Assembly: GCA_017467515.1 (NCBI GenBank)
Contig: JAFUSU010000010.1
Location: forward strand, 1-41,433
DNA: 41,433 nucleotides
DNA from: Alphaproteobacteria bacterium
GTDB taxonomy: Bacteria; Pseudomonadota; Alphaproteobacteria; RF32; CAG-239
Direction: 5' to 3'
This document shows, in pieces, positions 1-7,640 of this stretch. Position numbers and translations under genes: made by a program. The notes beneath the pieces were generated by a model, which saw nothing but the letters and a program-made list of their open reading frames with translations, made no database searches and was not told the DNA's origin. The stretch's first letter is position 1; the number at the start of each line of letters is the position of its first letter.

Positions 1-162
1 TCATTCGGATACACTTCCTCACGATTATATCAATTTTTATAACATATTCGATTAAAAATGTCCCAAAAATTTTTTAAAAAATTTCATTATTTTTATAAAT
101 CATGTAAAATCAATATATTGGAGAATATATATTGTGGATAACAATAAGTTATAAGAATAGGA

Positions 163-187
163 TTTTGTTGGCTCCGGCTGCCTGATT
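163..187. repeat. 25-bp direct repeat of tRNA-Asn 3' end
   Basis: These 25 bases are identical to 328-352, which hold the last 19 bases of tRNA-Asn including the encoded CCA, plus 6 bases beyond it. No tRNA body follows this copy. Integrases often use the 3' end of tRNA genes as attachment sites and leave such a repeat at the far end of the element. Only 140 bp separate the copies, so this would be a remnant, a short duplication, or a boundary left after loss of an element. Confidence 0.6.
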
Positions 188-214
188 GGCTCGCTACACT
201 TCGCCGCTTTCAAC

Positions 215-239
215 GCCACCGACACGATGCGTCGGTGGC
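215..239. repeat. Perfect 9-bp inverted repeat
   Basis: GCCACCGAC (215-223) pairs without mismatch with GTCGGTGGC (231-239) around a 7-base loop. No T-run follows on either strand, so it is not a typical intrinsic terminator. It lies in the GC-rich patch between the duplicated tRNA-Asn ends and may be a remnant of a REP-like or mobile sequence. Confidence 0.5.
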
Positions 240-297
240 ACTTCAAGTCAAACAGGCTCCCATTGGTCGCCGCTCTCATCAGATACCCGAAAGCAAC

Positions 298-325
298 AAA
301 AAAACGCCGCTATAAAAGCGACGTT
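298..325 (-). terminator. Terminator of the tRNA operon
   Basis: On the minus strand, a hairpin of 9 pairs with one mismatch (317-325 with 303-311, loop 312-316) runs into a stretch of T (complement of 298-304). It begins just 9 bases after the tRNA-Asn CCA end, as expected for the end of a tRNA transcript. Confidence 0.75.
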
Positions 326-333
326 TCTTTTGT

Positions 334-408
334 TGGCTCCGGCTGCCTGATTCGAACAGGCGACCAATCGGTTAACAGCCGATTGCTCTACCGCTGAGCT
401 AAGCCGGA
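334..408 (-). tRNA. tRNA-Asn (anticodon GTT)
   Basis: The minus strand folds as a complete cloverleaf. The acceptor TCCGGCT pairs with AGCCGGA, the D arm contains AGCGGTAGAGC, the anticodon loop CTGTTAA has GTT at its centre, the T loop is TTCGAAT, the discriminator is G and CCA is encoded. The length is 75 bases. It lies 26 bases downstream of tRNA-Cys and is probably cotranscribed with it. Its 3' end is repeated at 163-187, so it may have served as an integration site. Confidence 0.96.
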
Positions 409-434
409 ATAATATGCGGTAAGCTGTCAAACTT

Positions 435-509
435 TGGAGGCCGGTACCGGAATTGAACCGATGTACAAGGATTTGCAGTCCTCTGCATGAGCCACTCTGC
501 CAACCGGCC
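435..509 (-). tRNA. tRNA-Cys (anticodon GCA)
   Basis: On the minus strand the acceptor GGCCGGT pairs with ACCGGCC. The anticodon stem GAGGA/TCCTT encloses the loop CTGCAAA with anticodon GCA. The T arm carries GGTTCAATTCC, the discriminator is T as in other tRNA-Cys, and CCA is encoded. It is the first gene of the leftward tRNA-Cys/tRNA-Asn unit. Confidence 0.95.
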
Positions 510-541
510 AATCGGGATACCTCATCCATTCGACAAACACT

Positions 542-570
542 ATATATACAAACTTTTTTGTTCACGTCAA
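542..570 (-). promoter_or_regulatory. Promoter of the tRNA operon
   Basis: On the minus strand TTGACG (565-570) and TATATA (543-548) are separated by 16 bases. They lie about 33 bases upstream of the mature tRNA-Cys 5' end, which fits a sigma-70 promoter with a short leader. Confidence 0.55.
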
Positions 571-674
571 CAATTTTTTTTCAATTTATTCACTTTTTTT
601 ATCATTAGTGCAAAAAAAGACTTTTATTATCGCTCTCATTGACTATTATATCAAAAAAAGTAAGGAGCTGAAAA

Positions 675-1103
675 ATGAAAATTGCAATCGCTTCCGATCA
701 TGGCGGATTTGAATTAAAAACGCAACTCATTGAATATTATAAAAAACAAGGCCTCACTTTACAAGATATGGGGACATATTCTTCCGATTCTTGCGATTAT
801 CCCGATATTGCAGAAAAACTTTGTCGGGCGATTCTTTCCGGAGATGTGCAAATGGGGATTCTTATTTGCGGAACAGGTATAGGCATATCAATTGCCGCCA
901 ACAGGTATAAAGGCATACGCGCTGCAATTCTTTATAGCGACGATGTCGCACGTCTCGCCCGAGAGCATAATAATGCTAATGTTGCCGTTTTTGGCGGTCG
1001 GACTATGACAAAAGAAGAGGTTTGCCGGCGTATGGATATTTTTCTGCAAACGGAATTTGAGGGTGGTCGCCACCAAAGAAGAATAGATAAATTAGATAAA
1101 TAA
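675..1103 (+). CDS. rpiB: Ribose 5-phosphate isomerase B
   Basis: This cytosolic enzyme interconverts ribose 5-phosphate and ribulose 5-phosphate in the pentose phosphate pathway. The protein has 142 residues, normal for the RpiB/LacAB family. It shows the N-terminal MKIAIASDHGGFELK phosphate-binding segment, the YPDIA segment, the CGTGIGISIAANR anion-hole loop with the catalytic-type cysteine, and LAREHNNANV near the end. The start is set by TAAGGAG 8 bases upstream. It is followed by glyA on the same strand, a pairing common in alphaproteobacteria, with a 61-bp gap that holds a REP-like hairpin. Assignment is secure. Confidence 0.95.
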   Translation: MKIAIASDHGGFELKTQLIEYYKKQGLTLQDMGTYSSDSCDYPDIAEKLCRAILSGDVQMGILICGTGIGISIAANRYKGIRAAILYSDDVARLAREHNNANVAVFGGRTMTKEEVCRRMDIFLQTEFEGGRHQRRIDKLDK

Positions 1104-1113
1104 GCACAATATT

Positions 1114-1135
1114 CCTCCCCTTGTCGCAGGGGAGG
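1114..1135. repeat. REP-like palindrome between rpiB and glyA
   Basis: CCTCCCC (1114-1120) pairs perfectly with GGGGAGG (1129-1135) around an 8-base loop. The downstream bases GTTAGGTAGGG are G-rich rather than T-rich, so this is not a normal terminator. It resembles dispersed intergenic REP-type elements, and it could stabilise the rpiB message end or attenuate glyA. Confidence 0.5.
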
Positions 1136-1164
1136 TTAGGTAGGGTTAAAATAAGGAGCTCATA

Positions 1165-2421
1165 ATGGATTTTACACAAAATTTACAAACCGAAGATAAA
1201 GATATTTTTAATGCTATTCAGCAAGAGGCAAAACGTCAACAGGAACAAATCGAATTAATTGCCTCTGAAAATATTGTTTCTCGTGCGGTTCTCGAGGCAC
1301 AAGGCTCAATCCTCACCAATAAATATGCCGAAGGCTATCCTGCACACCGTTATTATGGCGGATGTGAATATGTTGATGTGGTTGAAAATTTAGCCATTGA
1401 ACGCGCTAAAAAACTCTTTAATGCCGAATTTGTAAATGTTCAGCCTCATTCCGGCAGTCAGGCCAATACGGCAGTATATGTGGCTCTTTTACAGCCTTGC
1501 GATTGCATTATGGGAATGTCATTAGATGCCGGCGGACACTTAACCCACGGTTCAAAAGTTTCTATTTCCGGCAAATGGCTCAAGTCTGTGCAGTATGGTG
1601 TTTGCAAAGACACGGGCTTGATTGATTATGAACAGGTCGAACAATTAGCTCGTGAAAATAAGCCGAAACTGATTATTGCCGGTGGTTCAGCTTATCCGAG
1701 AGTGATTGACTTTGCTCGTTTCCGCAAAATTGCTGATGAAGTAGGGGCTTACCTGATGGTCGATATGGCACACTTTGCCGGTCTTGTGGCTGCCGGAGAA
1801 CACCCTAACCCTCTTGAGTATGCAGATGTTGTAACGACAACGACACACAAGACTTTGCGCGGTCCGCGCGGCGGGATGATTTTAACCAACAATGCCGAGA
1901 TTGCCAAAAAGATTAACTCCGCAATTTTCCCCGGCACACAGGGCGGACCATTGATGCATGTGATTGCCGCTAAAGCAGTTTGCTTTGCAGAAGATTTAAC
2001 CCCGCAATTCAAAGAATATGCACGCCAAGTCAAACAAAATGCTAAAGTTTTAGGTGAAGTTCTAAAGTCTAAGGGTTTGAATTTAGTAACGGATGGAACG
2101 GATACGCATTTGATCTTGGTTGACCTGCGTCCGAAGAATTTAACCGGAGATGTTGTTGCATCTACACTTGAAAGAGCACATATTACTTGTAACAAAAATG
2201 CTATTCCGTATGATCCGCAACCTCCAAAAGTAACTTCAGGTATTCGCCTCGGTTCACCGGCCGGAACAACCCGCGGTTTCAAAGAAATGGAGTTTGAGCA
2301 AATCGGTGCGTGGATAGTTGAAGTCTTAGATGCGATTAACACCCCGCAACAGGAACAGGTGATAGAAAAGGTTAAAAATGAAGTGATTGCTCTGTGTCAC
2401 AAGTTTCCGATTGTGGCGTAA
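1165..2421 (+). CDS. glyA: Serine hydroxymethyltransferase
   Basis: This pyridoxal-phosphate enzyme converts serine and tetrahydrofolate to glycine and methylene-tetrahydrofolate, the main one-carbon source of the cell. The 418 residues match the bacterial family length. Visible landmarks are the N-terminal [11 protein letters not shown] segment, [15 protein letters not shown], the [13 protein letters not shown] cofactor region, VDMAHFAGL with the cofactor-ring aspartate, and the [14 protein letters not shown] loop, where Lys229 should form the Schiff base. AAGGAG lies 7 bases before the ATG. It probably shares transcription with rpiB and ends at a strong hairpin. Confidence 0.97.
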   Translation: MDFTQNLQTEDKDIFNAIQQEAKRQQEQIELIASENIVSRAVLEAQGSILTNKYAEGYPAHRYYGGCEYVDVVENLAIERAKKLFNAEFVNVQPHSGSQANTAVYVALLQPCDCIMGMSLDAGGHLTHGSKVSISGKWLKSVQYGVCKDTGLIDYEQVEQLARENKPKLIIAGGSAYPRVIDFARFRKIADEVGAYLMVDMAHFAGLVAAGEHPNPLEYADVVTTTTHKTLRGPRGGMILTNNAEIAKKINSAIFPGTQGGPLMHVIAAKAVCFAEDLTPQFKEYARQVKQNAKVLGEVLKSKGLNLVTDGTDTHLILVDLRPKNLTGDVVASTLERAHITCNKNAIPYDPQPPKVTSGIRLGSPAGTTRGFKEMEFEQIGAWIVEVLDAINTPQQEQVIEKVKNEVIALCHKFPIVA

Positions 2422-2443
2422 CATCAGTCATTCTTTTTATACA

Positions 2444-2484
2444 AAAAAATCCGCTTGAGGTGGTTAGCCTGAAGCGGATTTTTT
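2444..2484. terminator. Bidirectional terminator after glyA
   Basis: AAAAATCCGCTT pairs with AAGCGGATTTTT around a 15-base loop, with A-runs before and T-runs after it. It can stop glyA on the plus strand and the convergent unknown gene ending at 2503 on the minus strand. Confidence 0.85.
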
Positions 2485-2502
2485 TTTCATAAAAACAAGA
2501 GC

Positions 2503-3327
2503 CTAAACTTTTTTATACTGTCCGTCTTTGTAGATATAAGTACGAGTTATCTCTTGCACGCCACAGCTCATAACTGCCGCATAAGTTACAACATTGCCGG
2601 TTACTTCATCAATCTTAAATCCGTCCTCAAATGGCGCATACGCTATAAGATTAAGAGTTTTGCCAAGATGATATAAAGCAAACTTGTCCTCTTCTTTGAC
2701 TTCCAGCAGATTGCTGACACTTGTCTTAGTTAGCCTCACAAAACTTCCCAGTGGAACACGATCCAACTTGCCATCATTAACGTAAGACTTAACCACTTCT
2801 CTTCCGCCACCCCAATATAGGTTATACTCAGGAGCCAGAAGTAACGGTTCCATTTCAACACAGGTATAGTAATGGCAGTTGTCTGACAGCAAGAGCTTGT
2901 CTGCGGCAATAATAGCCTTTGAAGCGCCACCGATATAGACAGAGGGAATTTCCTGATAGCCGCCGGGCATCCAGATAAAAACTTTCGGCTCAAGAGAATC
3001 TTGAACTTTGAGCACAAAGTATAGACGCTTTTTCCAGTTTTCATGGCGATGAGCAGACTCTAAGGCAAGCAGCTTTTCAGAATAAGATCCGAAAAAGCGC
3101 AAGTTATCCTCCAAATCTTTCATCGTTTGCGAAAGCGGATAATGACCGTAAAAAATGGGATAAACATCGGCATTCTTGGCAAGAAGATACATTCTGTCCT
3201 TGTCATTGCGGAAATAAACAGCACCATCTTTACTTTTAAAGATATGCCCATCACAACAACTGTTTGCAAATTTTCCAGGCACCCCAAACTGTTCGCGGCT
3301 CACCTGATCTAACTGATATGGAAACAT
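2503..3327 (-). CDS. Unknown soluble protein, 274 aa
   Basis: I do not recognise this protein. With the start at the ATG at 3327 it has 274 residues, with no signal peptide or membrane segment. It is rich in aromatic residues and has segments such as VFIWMPGGYQEIPSVYIGGA and YWGGGREVV that suggest a beta-rich fold. A frame could open two codons earlier at TTG. I prefer the ATG because the same junction, ATTGC(G/T)TATG, precedes the genes at 5090, 7641 and 9659. There is no Shine-Dalgarno site. It has its own TTGACT/TAAGGT promoter at 3382-3410 and ends at the bidirectional terminator shared with glyA. Confidence 0.75.
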   Translation of the reverse strand: MFPYQLDQVSREQFGVPGKFANSCCDGHIFKSKDGAVYFRNDKDRMYLLAKNADVYPIFYGHYPLSQTMKDLEDNLRFFGSYSEKLLALESAHRHENWKKRLYFVLKVQDSLEPKVFIWMPGGYQEIPSVYIGGASKAIIAADKLLLSDNCHYYTCVEMEPLLLAPEYNLYWGGGREVVKSYVNDGKLDRVPLGSFVRLTKTSVSNLLEVKEEDKFALYHLGKTLNLIAYAPFEDGFKIDEVTGNVVTYAAVMSCGVQEITRTYIYKDGQYKKV

Positions 3328-3381
3328 AAGCAATTATATTTTAATGATACATTTCGCTATAATTATATTTTTCTAATCGCC

Positions 3382-3410
3382 ACCTTAAATAAAAAATATG
3401 TCAGAGTCAA
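3382..3410 (-). promoter_or_regulatory. Promoter, TTGACT-17-TAAGGT type
   Basis: On the minus strand TTGACT (3405-3410) is followed by a 17-base spacer and TAAGGT (3382-3387). The hexamers and the CTG after the first one are identical to those at 5003-5031 and 9573-9601. It should drive the gene at 2503-3327 with a leader of about 50 bases. Confidence 0.7.
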
Positions 3411-3412
3411 AC

Positions 3413-3453
3413 AAAAAAAATCCCTCGTGGCGGTTAAGCGACGGGGGATTTTT
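3413..3453 (-). terminator. Shared-type terminator, copy A
   Basis: AATCCCTCGT pairs with ACGGGGGATT around a GGCGGTTAAGCG loop, with T-runs on both sides. Read on the minus strand, its core CCCCCGTCGCTTAACCGCC is nearly identical to two other terminators in this window, at 6273 and 9947. It ends the leftward unit that starts at 4822. Confidence 0.8.
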
Positions 3454-3487
3454 AAAGTTTATACATCGTAATTAAAAGAGCCTGCCT

Positions 3488-3577
3488 CTATGGAAGCCGA
3501 TATGCCAGTGTCCTTGCTATAAGTGCAACAGCACAAATGACAAGTGCTATAACAAAAATAATTGCCACTGTTTTCAT
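3488..3577 (-). CDS. Small membrane peptide, 29 aa
   Basis: A frame on the minus strand encodes 29 residues: MKTVAIIFVIALVICAVALI as one hydrophobic helix and then the short basic tail ARTLAYRLP. It lies 19 bases after the stop of the membrane protein at 3597 and ends 35 bases before the terminator at 3453, so it is the last frame of that transcript. The leader before its ATG (AAAACGTTACAATC) resembles the one before the gene at 4154 (AAAACGTTTAGCT), which supports real translation. Its role is unknown. Confidence 0.5.
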   Translation of the reverse strand: MKTVAIIFVIALVICAVALIARTLAYRLP

Positions 3578-3596
3578 GATTGTAACGTTTTAACAG

Positions 3597-4154
3597 TTAG
3601 TCAAATGCAGGTTTAAACCAGAAAATCAGAGTCAAAATCAGCAGAATGATGATGATAGCATCTTCAACTGCTATTGCCATTCCGTTGAATTGCATTGCAT
3701 AGTGTGTGCCTAAAGCATAAATAAGCCCCACACTCGCATAAATAAGCAGAGGATTTGTGTCTGCCTTTAATTTTTCAAGTGCAATCCAACCCCAGAACAG
3801 TAACATCATTGAAATGAGCACCAATGCCAAGCTGTTTGCATACACAAAATATACATACACCCCAAGCAGCCCAAAACAAACCGCTGATACGCACATTGTA
3901 CCGAGAACTCTCGTTCCCTTGTACGGAAACATTACCGAGCTATCGAGACCTGGCGATGCTATAATCATAAGCAACACCAAAAGTCCGGTATCAAGGTAAT
4001 ACCCCAAATGTTCAATACTCTGAACTGAGTTTCTAACCCAGAACAAAAAATACTGGAGACCTAATGAAACGGCGGCAACGACAATAATTGTTAATACCGC
4101 GCCCCAGAATCCTTCATCGAGCCATTTACTGAAGAAATTTTTAATCTTTTCCAT
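3597..4154 (-). CDS. Multi-pass membrane protein, 185 aa
   Basis: I do not recognise the family. The protein has 185 residues and about five or six hydrophobic segments (roughly 18-38, 53-70, 82-100, 105-125, 133-150 and 160-180), with a short charged N-terminus. It follows the gene at 4166 by 11 bases and precedes the 29-residue membrane peptide, so the three form one leftward unit. There is no Shine-Dalgarno site; the ATG is preceded by TTAAAACGTTTAGCT. A small inner-membrane protein of unknown role is the most that can be said. Confidence 0.75.
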   Translation of the reverse strand: MEKIKNFFSKWLDEGFWGAVLTIIVVAAVSLGLQYFLFWVRNSVQSIEHLGYYLDTGLLVLLMIIASPGLDSSVMFPYKGTRVLGTMCVSAVCFGLLGVYVYFVYANSLALVLISMMLLFWGWIALEKLKADTNPLLIYASVGLIYALGTHYAMQFNGMAIAVEDAIIIILLILTLIFWFKPAFD

Positions 4155-4165
4155 AGCTAAACGTT

Positions 4166-4822
4166 TTAATGTTTGACCATATTACGAAGTTTGGTGTAGA
4201 CCTCTTGCGTTTCAGGTGTCGGAACGCCATACTCATTAACTTCGCCATAGAAGATTTGTCCATCATCAGGATCAGTCACTAGATACAAGGTTGCCCGTGT
4301 ATTCTCAGACGGCTGATGCGGAAGGGCACTATGCTCTCTGACTGTTGCAAAAGTCCTTTTCGGAAGGTCAGGATTAGGCGTAATCCACACATCACCAAAC
4401 TTGTTGAAAACAGCTCCATTCAATTTCGTGTTACCTTCCGTCTTTTCTGCCAAAACTTTTGCTTCATAGCGAGTTGGCAATCTCAACTTAAATTGGTTGA
4501 GCGCTTCAAACTTCTTGGCAAGACGATTTTTGATAGTTGCGGTACTCGTTCCCAATACATCTTGCGTAACACCGCAAATGTATTGATTCAGATAGACAAT
4601 GCCTTCAATCTCGATGCCGACAAATTGATCTTTTAAGAGACCGTCAGGATACGGCATTGAATACAGCTTGCCATCCATACAGTAGACCGTGTTGAAACGC
4701 GGTCTGCTCTCGAAAGGATTGTTAATCCAGTAGCGATAGCCTTCGGCAATGTCTCGCACTTCACCAGCCGTTACGTTGAAATGGCGTAACGCTTTGTAAA
4801 TGTCAAAAATTTTTTTTCTCAT
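4166..4822 (-). CDS. Unknown soluble protein, 218 aa
   Basis: This is the first gene of a leftward three-gene unit. The 218-residue form starting MRKKIFDIYK is chosen because the MRKK beginning and the AT-rich upstream base pattern match neighbouring genes. An in-frame ATG 17 codons upstream is possible. The C-terminal half has LRLPTRYEAKVLAE, GDVWITPNPD and TLYLV segments that loosely resemble the 'RLPT..E' and 'W.S' pattern of DUF1566/formylglycine-enzyme-like modules, but the match is too weak to name. There is no signal peptide or membrane helix. Confidence 0.7.
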   Translation of the reverse strand: MRKKIFDIYKALRHFNVTAGEVRDIAEGYRYWINNPFESRPRFNTVYCMDGKLYSMPYPDGLLKDQFVGIEIEGIVYLNQYICGVTQDVLGTSTATIKNRLAKKFEALNQFKLRLPTRYEAKVLAEKTEGNTKLNGAVFNKFGDVWITPNPDLPKRTFATVREHSALPHQPSENTRATLYLVTDPDDGQIFYGEVNEYGVPTPETQEVYTKLRNMVKH

Positions 4823-4963
4823 AATGCAGTTGTTTCTCGACTTTAACGAGCAGAGATCCTCTCTGGTTTGCATTAAGTTAAATTAAACATTACTGATATG
4901 TATTCTTTGTTTGCACAAAGAAAAAATTCAAAATTATATATTTATAATATGTTGTTAAACACG

Positions 4964-4991
4964 ATATTAGACAAAATTTTTTGAAAGTCAA
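4964..4991 (-). promoter_or_regulatory. Leftward promoter of the 4822 unit
   Basis: On the minus strand TTGACT (4986-4991), a 16-base spacer and TAATAT (4964-4969) form a good sigma-70 promoter. It is back to back with the rightward promoter whose TTGACT starts at 5003, so the two units diverge from one 12-bp AT-rich spacer and could be co-regulated. Confidence 0.65.
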
Positions 4992-5002
4992 GTTTTTTTA
5001 AT

Positions 5003-5031
5003 TTGACTCTGTTTTCTTTTTTATCTAAGGT
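5003..5031 (+). promoter_or_regulatory. Promoter, TTGACT-17-TAAGGT type
   Basis: TTGACT (5003-5008), 17 bases and TAAGGT (5026-5031) precede the gene at 5090. From here to the start codon the leader is almost the same as that at 9573-9658, including TATAAGCT, CTTATAATTATAAAACA and ATTATTGCGTATG, so the two are clear copies. Confidence 0.75.
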
Positions 5032-5089
5032 ATAAGCTACAAAGCTTATAATTATAAAACAAAATTATTAACTTAAAATATTATTGCGT

Positions 5090-5866
5090 ATGAAAAAATT
5101 GATTGCTTTTTGCAAATTGTATCCATCAGAGATACTGTTTGTGCTTGTTGTGGTAATTGTATTCATCACATGTGTGTGGATATCTAATGTTGTTTGGGCT
5201 TGTTGGAGCGTTCTTTTGCTACTCGTCATTCGGTCTCTTTTACACGTTGACGATTCAAAACCTCAGGGACCGTTTTGTGTGCCAGCCAATAACACAAACA
5301 ACGCCGATGATCCGCAACCGGAGCCGGCAGAAAAATTGCCGTATGTTTATTATAGTAAACCGGTGGAGCAGGAAGCGCGTACCATCCGCTATTATTCGCC
5401 ATATCTTGGAAAAGTGATGGAAATTCCATTTCGTCCGCGAAAGATACGCGGAAAATCATTTGATAATGTGCGTGGAATTGTTGTGGCTGACAATCTGATT
5501 TTGCTCCGAAGCATTCTGTTTACATCAAACTTTCCTGATGATATTCGCGAAATGGCAAAGCAGTATGAAGGACGTTTTCCCAACAAAGATGAAATTGAAC
5601 AAATTTATGCCAAATTCAAGGAGATTAACCAGAATCTTTATGAATGCGGAGAACCTTTGTTGCAGAGAAAAAAGTATCTTTATACTTCAGGTGATGAAAA
5701 AGCCGATAAGATGATGAACTATTGTCTTAACTTTGCAAACGGACAGGATAGTTTGGCCGATTGTGATAGTTATGTCGCTGCGGTGCTGGTTGAAAAAACA
5801 CCGCTTGATATAAACAAGCTTGAGGCAGATATTGAAGCTTTCAAAAAGAAACATCTGAATCAGTAA
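5090..5866 (+). CDS. Membrane-anchored unknown protein, 258 aa
   Basis: I do not recognise the family. From the ATG at 5090 it has 258 residues. Two close hydrophobic segments (about 12-31 and 33-50) form a membrane hairpin. A Pro/Asn/Asp-rich linker (about 55-80) and a charged soluble domain follow, with a helical C-terminus ending KLEADIEAFKKKHLNQ. A TTG two codons upstream could open the frame, but the ATG is in the position shared by sister genes. The next gene starts 19 bases after its stop, so the two are probably cotranscribed from the promoter at 5003. Confidence 0.75.
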   Translation: MKKLIAFCKLYPSEILFVLVVVIVFITCVWISNVVWACWSVLLLLVIRSLLHVDDSKPQGPFCVPANNTNNADDPQPEPAEKLPYVYYSKPVEQEARTIRYYSPYLGKVMEIPFRPRKIRGKSFDNVRGIVVADNLILLRSILFTSNFPDDIREMAKQYEGRFPNKDEIEQIYAKFKEINQNLYECGEPLLQRKKYLYTSGDEKADKMMNYCLNFANGQDSLADCDSYVAAVLVEKTPLDINKLEADIEAFKKKHLNQ

Positions 5867-5885
5867 AATTAAAATCTGAAAACTT

Positions 5886-6257
5886 ATGGAACAAGAAGTA
5901 TTATTAAAAGATGTCCTGATTTATATTTGTGTATGGACTTTGGCAATTGCTTGTATTTTATTGGTATTAGCTTATTGCCTTTGGCAGTTCGGTAAAAAAC
6001 ACCCTGAAATCTTTCAGCAAGACACAGTAATAAGAGATAAACAAAAGTTACTCCAAAAAGCTGAGTTACAACGCCAGTACCACAATAAATCAATGCTATC
6101 AATTTCTATTATCTTTGTTTGGATAATTGGGATGATCTTGATTTGCTTTGGTTTTGAGAGGTCATCATTACCAACGCAGGGATGGTTCTTATTGGTATTT
6201 TCCGTCTGTTGTATTTTATGGGTGCTGTCTTTGATCAAACGCAAGTACGGAAAGTAA
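5886..6257 (+). CDS. Small membrane protein, 123 aa
   Basis: The protein is unrecognised. It has 123 residues with three hydrophobic segments (about 10-33, 70-90 and 97-115), a charged middle rich in Lys and Gln, and a basic tail KRKYGK. It lies 19 bases after the membrane-anchored protein at 5090 and shares its transcript, which ends at the shared-type terminator at 6273. The two may act together in the envelope, but this is only inferred from adjacency. There is no Shine-Dalgarno site before the ATG. Confidence 0.72.
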   Translation: MEQEVLLKDVLIYICVWTLAIACILLVLAYCLWQFGKKHPEIFQQDTVIRDKQKLLQKAELQRQYHNKSMLSISIIFVWIIGMILICFGFERSSLPTQGWFLLVFSVCCILWVLSLIKRKYGK

Positions 6258-6272
6258 ATTTTTTTCACGATA

Positions 6273-6311
6273 AAATTCCCCCGCTGCTTAACCGCCGCGA
6301 GGGATTTTTTT
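6273..6311 (+). terminator. Shared-type terminator, copy B
   Basis: AAATTCCCCCGC and GCGAGGGATTTTTT form a hairpin around a CTTAACCGCC loop, followed by a T-run. The core matches copies at 3413 and 9947. It ends the 5090-6257 unit. Confidence 0.8.
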
Positions 6312-6390
6312 ATTTGCTGCCTATAAAATTCCGTTGCAATATAAAGCGGTGGATGATATAAGTCGGCTAAAGACAAACGAAAGAGCAAAA

Positions 6391-7545
6391 ATGGAAAAGA
6401 ACGTAAAATATCTGCATTGGTACAGTTTTTGGGATAATTTTATTCTTTTTTATCCGATAAAAGTTTTGTTTTTTGCACAAGTTTGCGGTGATTTTGTCGC
6501 GGCAATGAGCCTTTTTGCTATCCAAAATATATCCGTCACACTCTTAGAAATTCCCACCGGATGCCTTTCAGACAGATGGGGAAGAAAATGGGTGTGCCGC
6601 GCCGGTGCTGCATCTATGCTTCTTTCCGTTATACTTTACGCGGTTGCTCACAATTATTTTACCTTGATTATCGCCTCGGTCTTAAACGGATTATCCGGAG
6701 CTCTGGCAAGCGGAAATAATACGGCTTTGCTTTATGATAGTCTTACACAAATGAAGAGAAGAAAAGATTATCACAAAGAAATATCTAAAAATATCTCTTT
6801 AGGACAATTATCTTTGGCCATAGGTTCTCTTGTGGGAATGGCCTTTGTTTTTATCTCTCTGCGTGCCGTGATGATTGCCGCCATTATCCCTGCCGTCATT
6901 GCCTTTGTGATAACATTAAGGCTTGCGGAAACAAAAAAATCGTATAATAACGAAACAACAAGCTTTTTGCACATATTCAAGTCCTTAAAATATCTCCTTA
7001 AACATAAGAGATTAAGAACCATATCTTTGGCTGAAACTTTGCATTATGGATTAAACGAAGCAGCTTTTGATTTTAATGCCGTATTTTTCAAGCAATTTGT
7101 ACCGGAGTGGAGTTTGGGAATATTCAGAAGTATCGGACATTTTGCCAACAGTCTCGGTAATTACCTGTCATTTTTTGCGGCAAAACGTTGGGGACTAAGG
7201 TTTACCATTCTGTTTGGCGTGTGTTGCGATAATTTCAGCAATATCATTTCTGTTTTGGCGGCAAGCGTATGGAGTCCGGTTATTAAAATCGTATCAACGT
7301 TTTGTAGCGGTTTGAAAGAACCGGCGGAAGATACCCTTATTCAGAACGATTGCAGTGAAAAGGAAAGAGCAACCATATTATCTATTATTTCGCTGTTCGG
7401 CTCGTTGTTTTATTCACTTTGCGCTGTTTTAATCGGAATGTTGGCGGACATGACCAGTCCTTATACGGCTATGTTGTGTTTTTATGTTTTGGCCTTGGCG
7501 AGCAACAGTCTGTTTTTTGTTGCCCTTAAAAACACTAAAAAATAA
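6391..7545 (+). CDS. MFS transporter
   Basis: This is an inner-membrane transporter of the major facilitator superfamily; the substrate is unknown. The protein has 384 residues with about twelve hydrophobic segments. The loop after the second helix carries the family's motif A, GCLSDRWGRKWV (about residues 57-68), with the expected Asp and basic residues. The start at 6391 (MEKNVKYLHW) is chosen because the frame's extra 19 residues are polar and the natural first helix follows soon after. The Shine-Dalgarno site is weak (AAAGAG). The gene stands alone between a terminator and the promoter at 7562. A drug or metabolite exporter is likely but not provable. Confidence 0.85.
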   Translation: MEKNVKYLHWYSFWDNFILFYPIKVLFFAQVCGDFVAAMSLFAIQNISVTLLEIPTGCLSDRWGRKWVCRAGAASMLLSVILYAVAHNYFTLIIASVLNGLSGALASGNNTALLYDSLTQMKRRKDYHKEISKNISLGQLSLAIGSLVGMAFVFISLRAVMIAAIIPAVIAFVITLRLAETKKSYNNETTSFLHIFKSLKYLLKHKRLRTISLAETLHYGLNEAAFDFNAVFFKQFVPEWSLGIFRSIGHFANSLGNYLSFFAAKRWGLRFTILFGVCCDNFSNIISVLAASVWSPVIKIVSTFCSGLKEPAEDTLIQNDCSEKERATILSIISLFGSLFYSLCAVLIGMLADMTSPYTAMLCFYVLALASNSLFFVALKNTKK

Positions 7546-7561
7546 CAACAGGATTTTTTGC

Positions 7562-7590
7562 TTGCATTTGTGGAAATTTTCGTCTAAAGT
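7562..7590 (+). promoter_or_regulatory. Promoter of the oligopeptidase gene
   Basis: TTGCAT (7562-7567), a 17-base spacer and TAAAGT (7585-7590) give the same geometry as the TTGACT/TAAGGT promoters nearby. The leader ends ATTATTGCTTATG, as for the genes at 2503, 5090 and 9659. Confidence 0.55.
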
Positions 7591-7640
7591 CGGCTTAGAA
7601 ATCAAATTATATTGTTTAATCATTAAAACTATTATTGCTT

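Larger units (their letters stand above)
1..297. other. Non-coding left edge
   Basis: I see no supportable gene here. Positions 1-160 are extremely AT-rich and contain only an AT-rich inverted repeat (111-118 with 127-134). Positions 164-290 are a GC-richer patch holding a copy of the tRNA-Asn 3' end and a perfect 9-bp hairpin, each listed separately. The open frame antisense to this stretch runs through the tRNA genes and is not a gene. Confidence 0.6.

Noticed and set aside
1..160. AT-rich left edge as an origin of replication
   Set aside because: There are no DnaA-box clusters or dnaA/dnaN neighbours; low GC alone is not evidence.
248..565. Minus-strand open frame of 105 codons
   Set aside because: It runs through both tRNA genes and their terminator and has no protein-like composition.
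1749..2342. Minus-strand frame of 197 codons opposite glyA
   Set aside because: It lies wholly within the conserved glyA frame and its product resembles no protein.
4820..4866. Small hairpins in the leader of the 4822 gene as a riboswitch
   Set aside because: Stems are only 4-5 bp and match no known riboswitch; they may lie inside a longer coding start.
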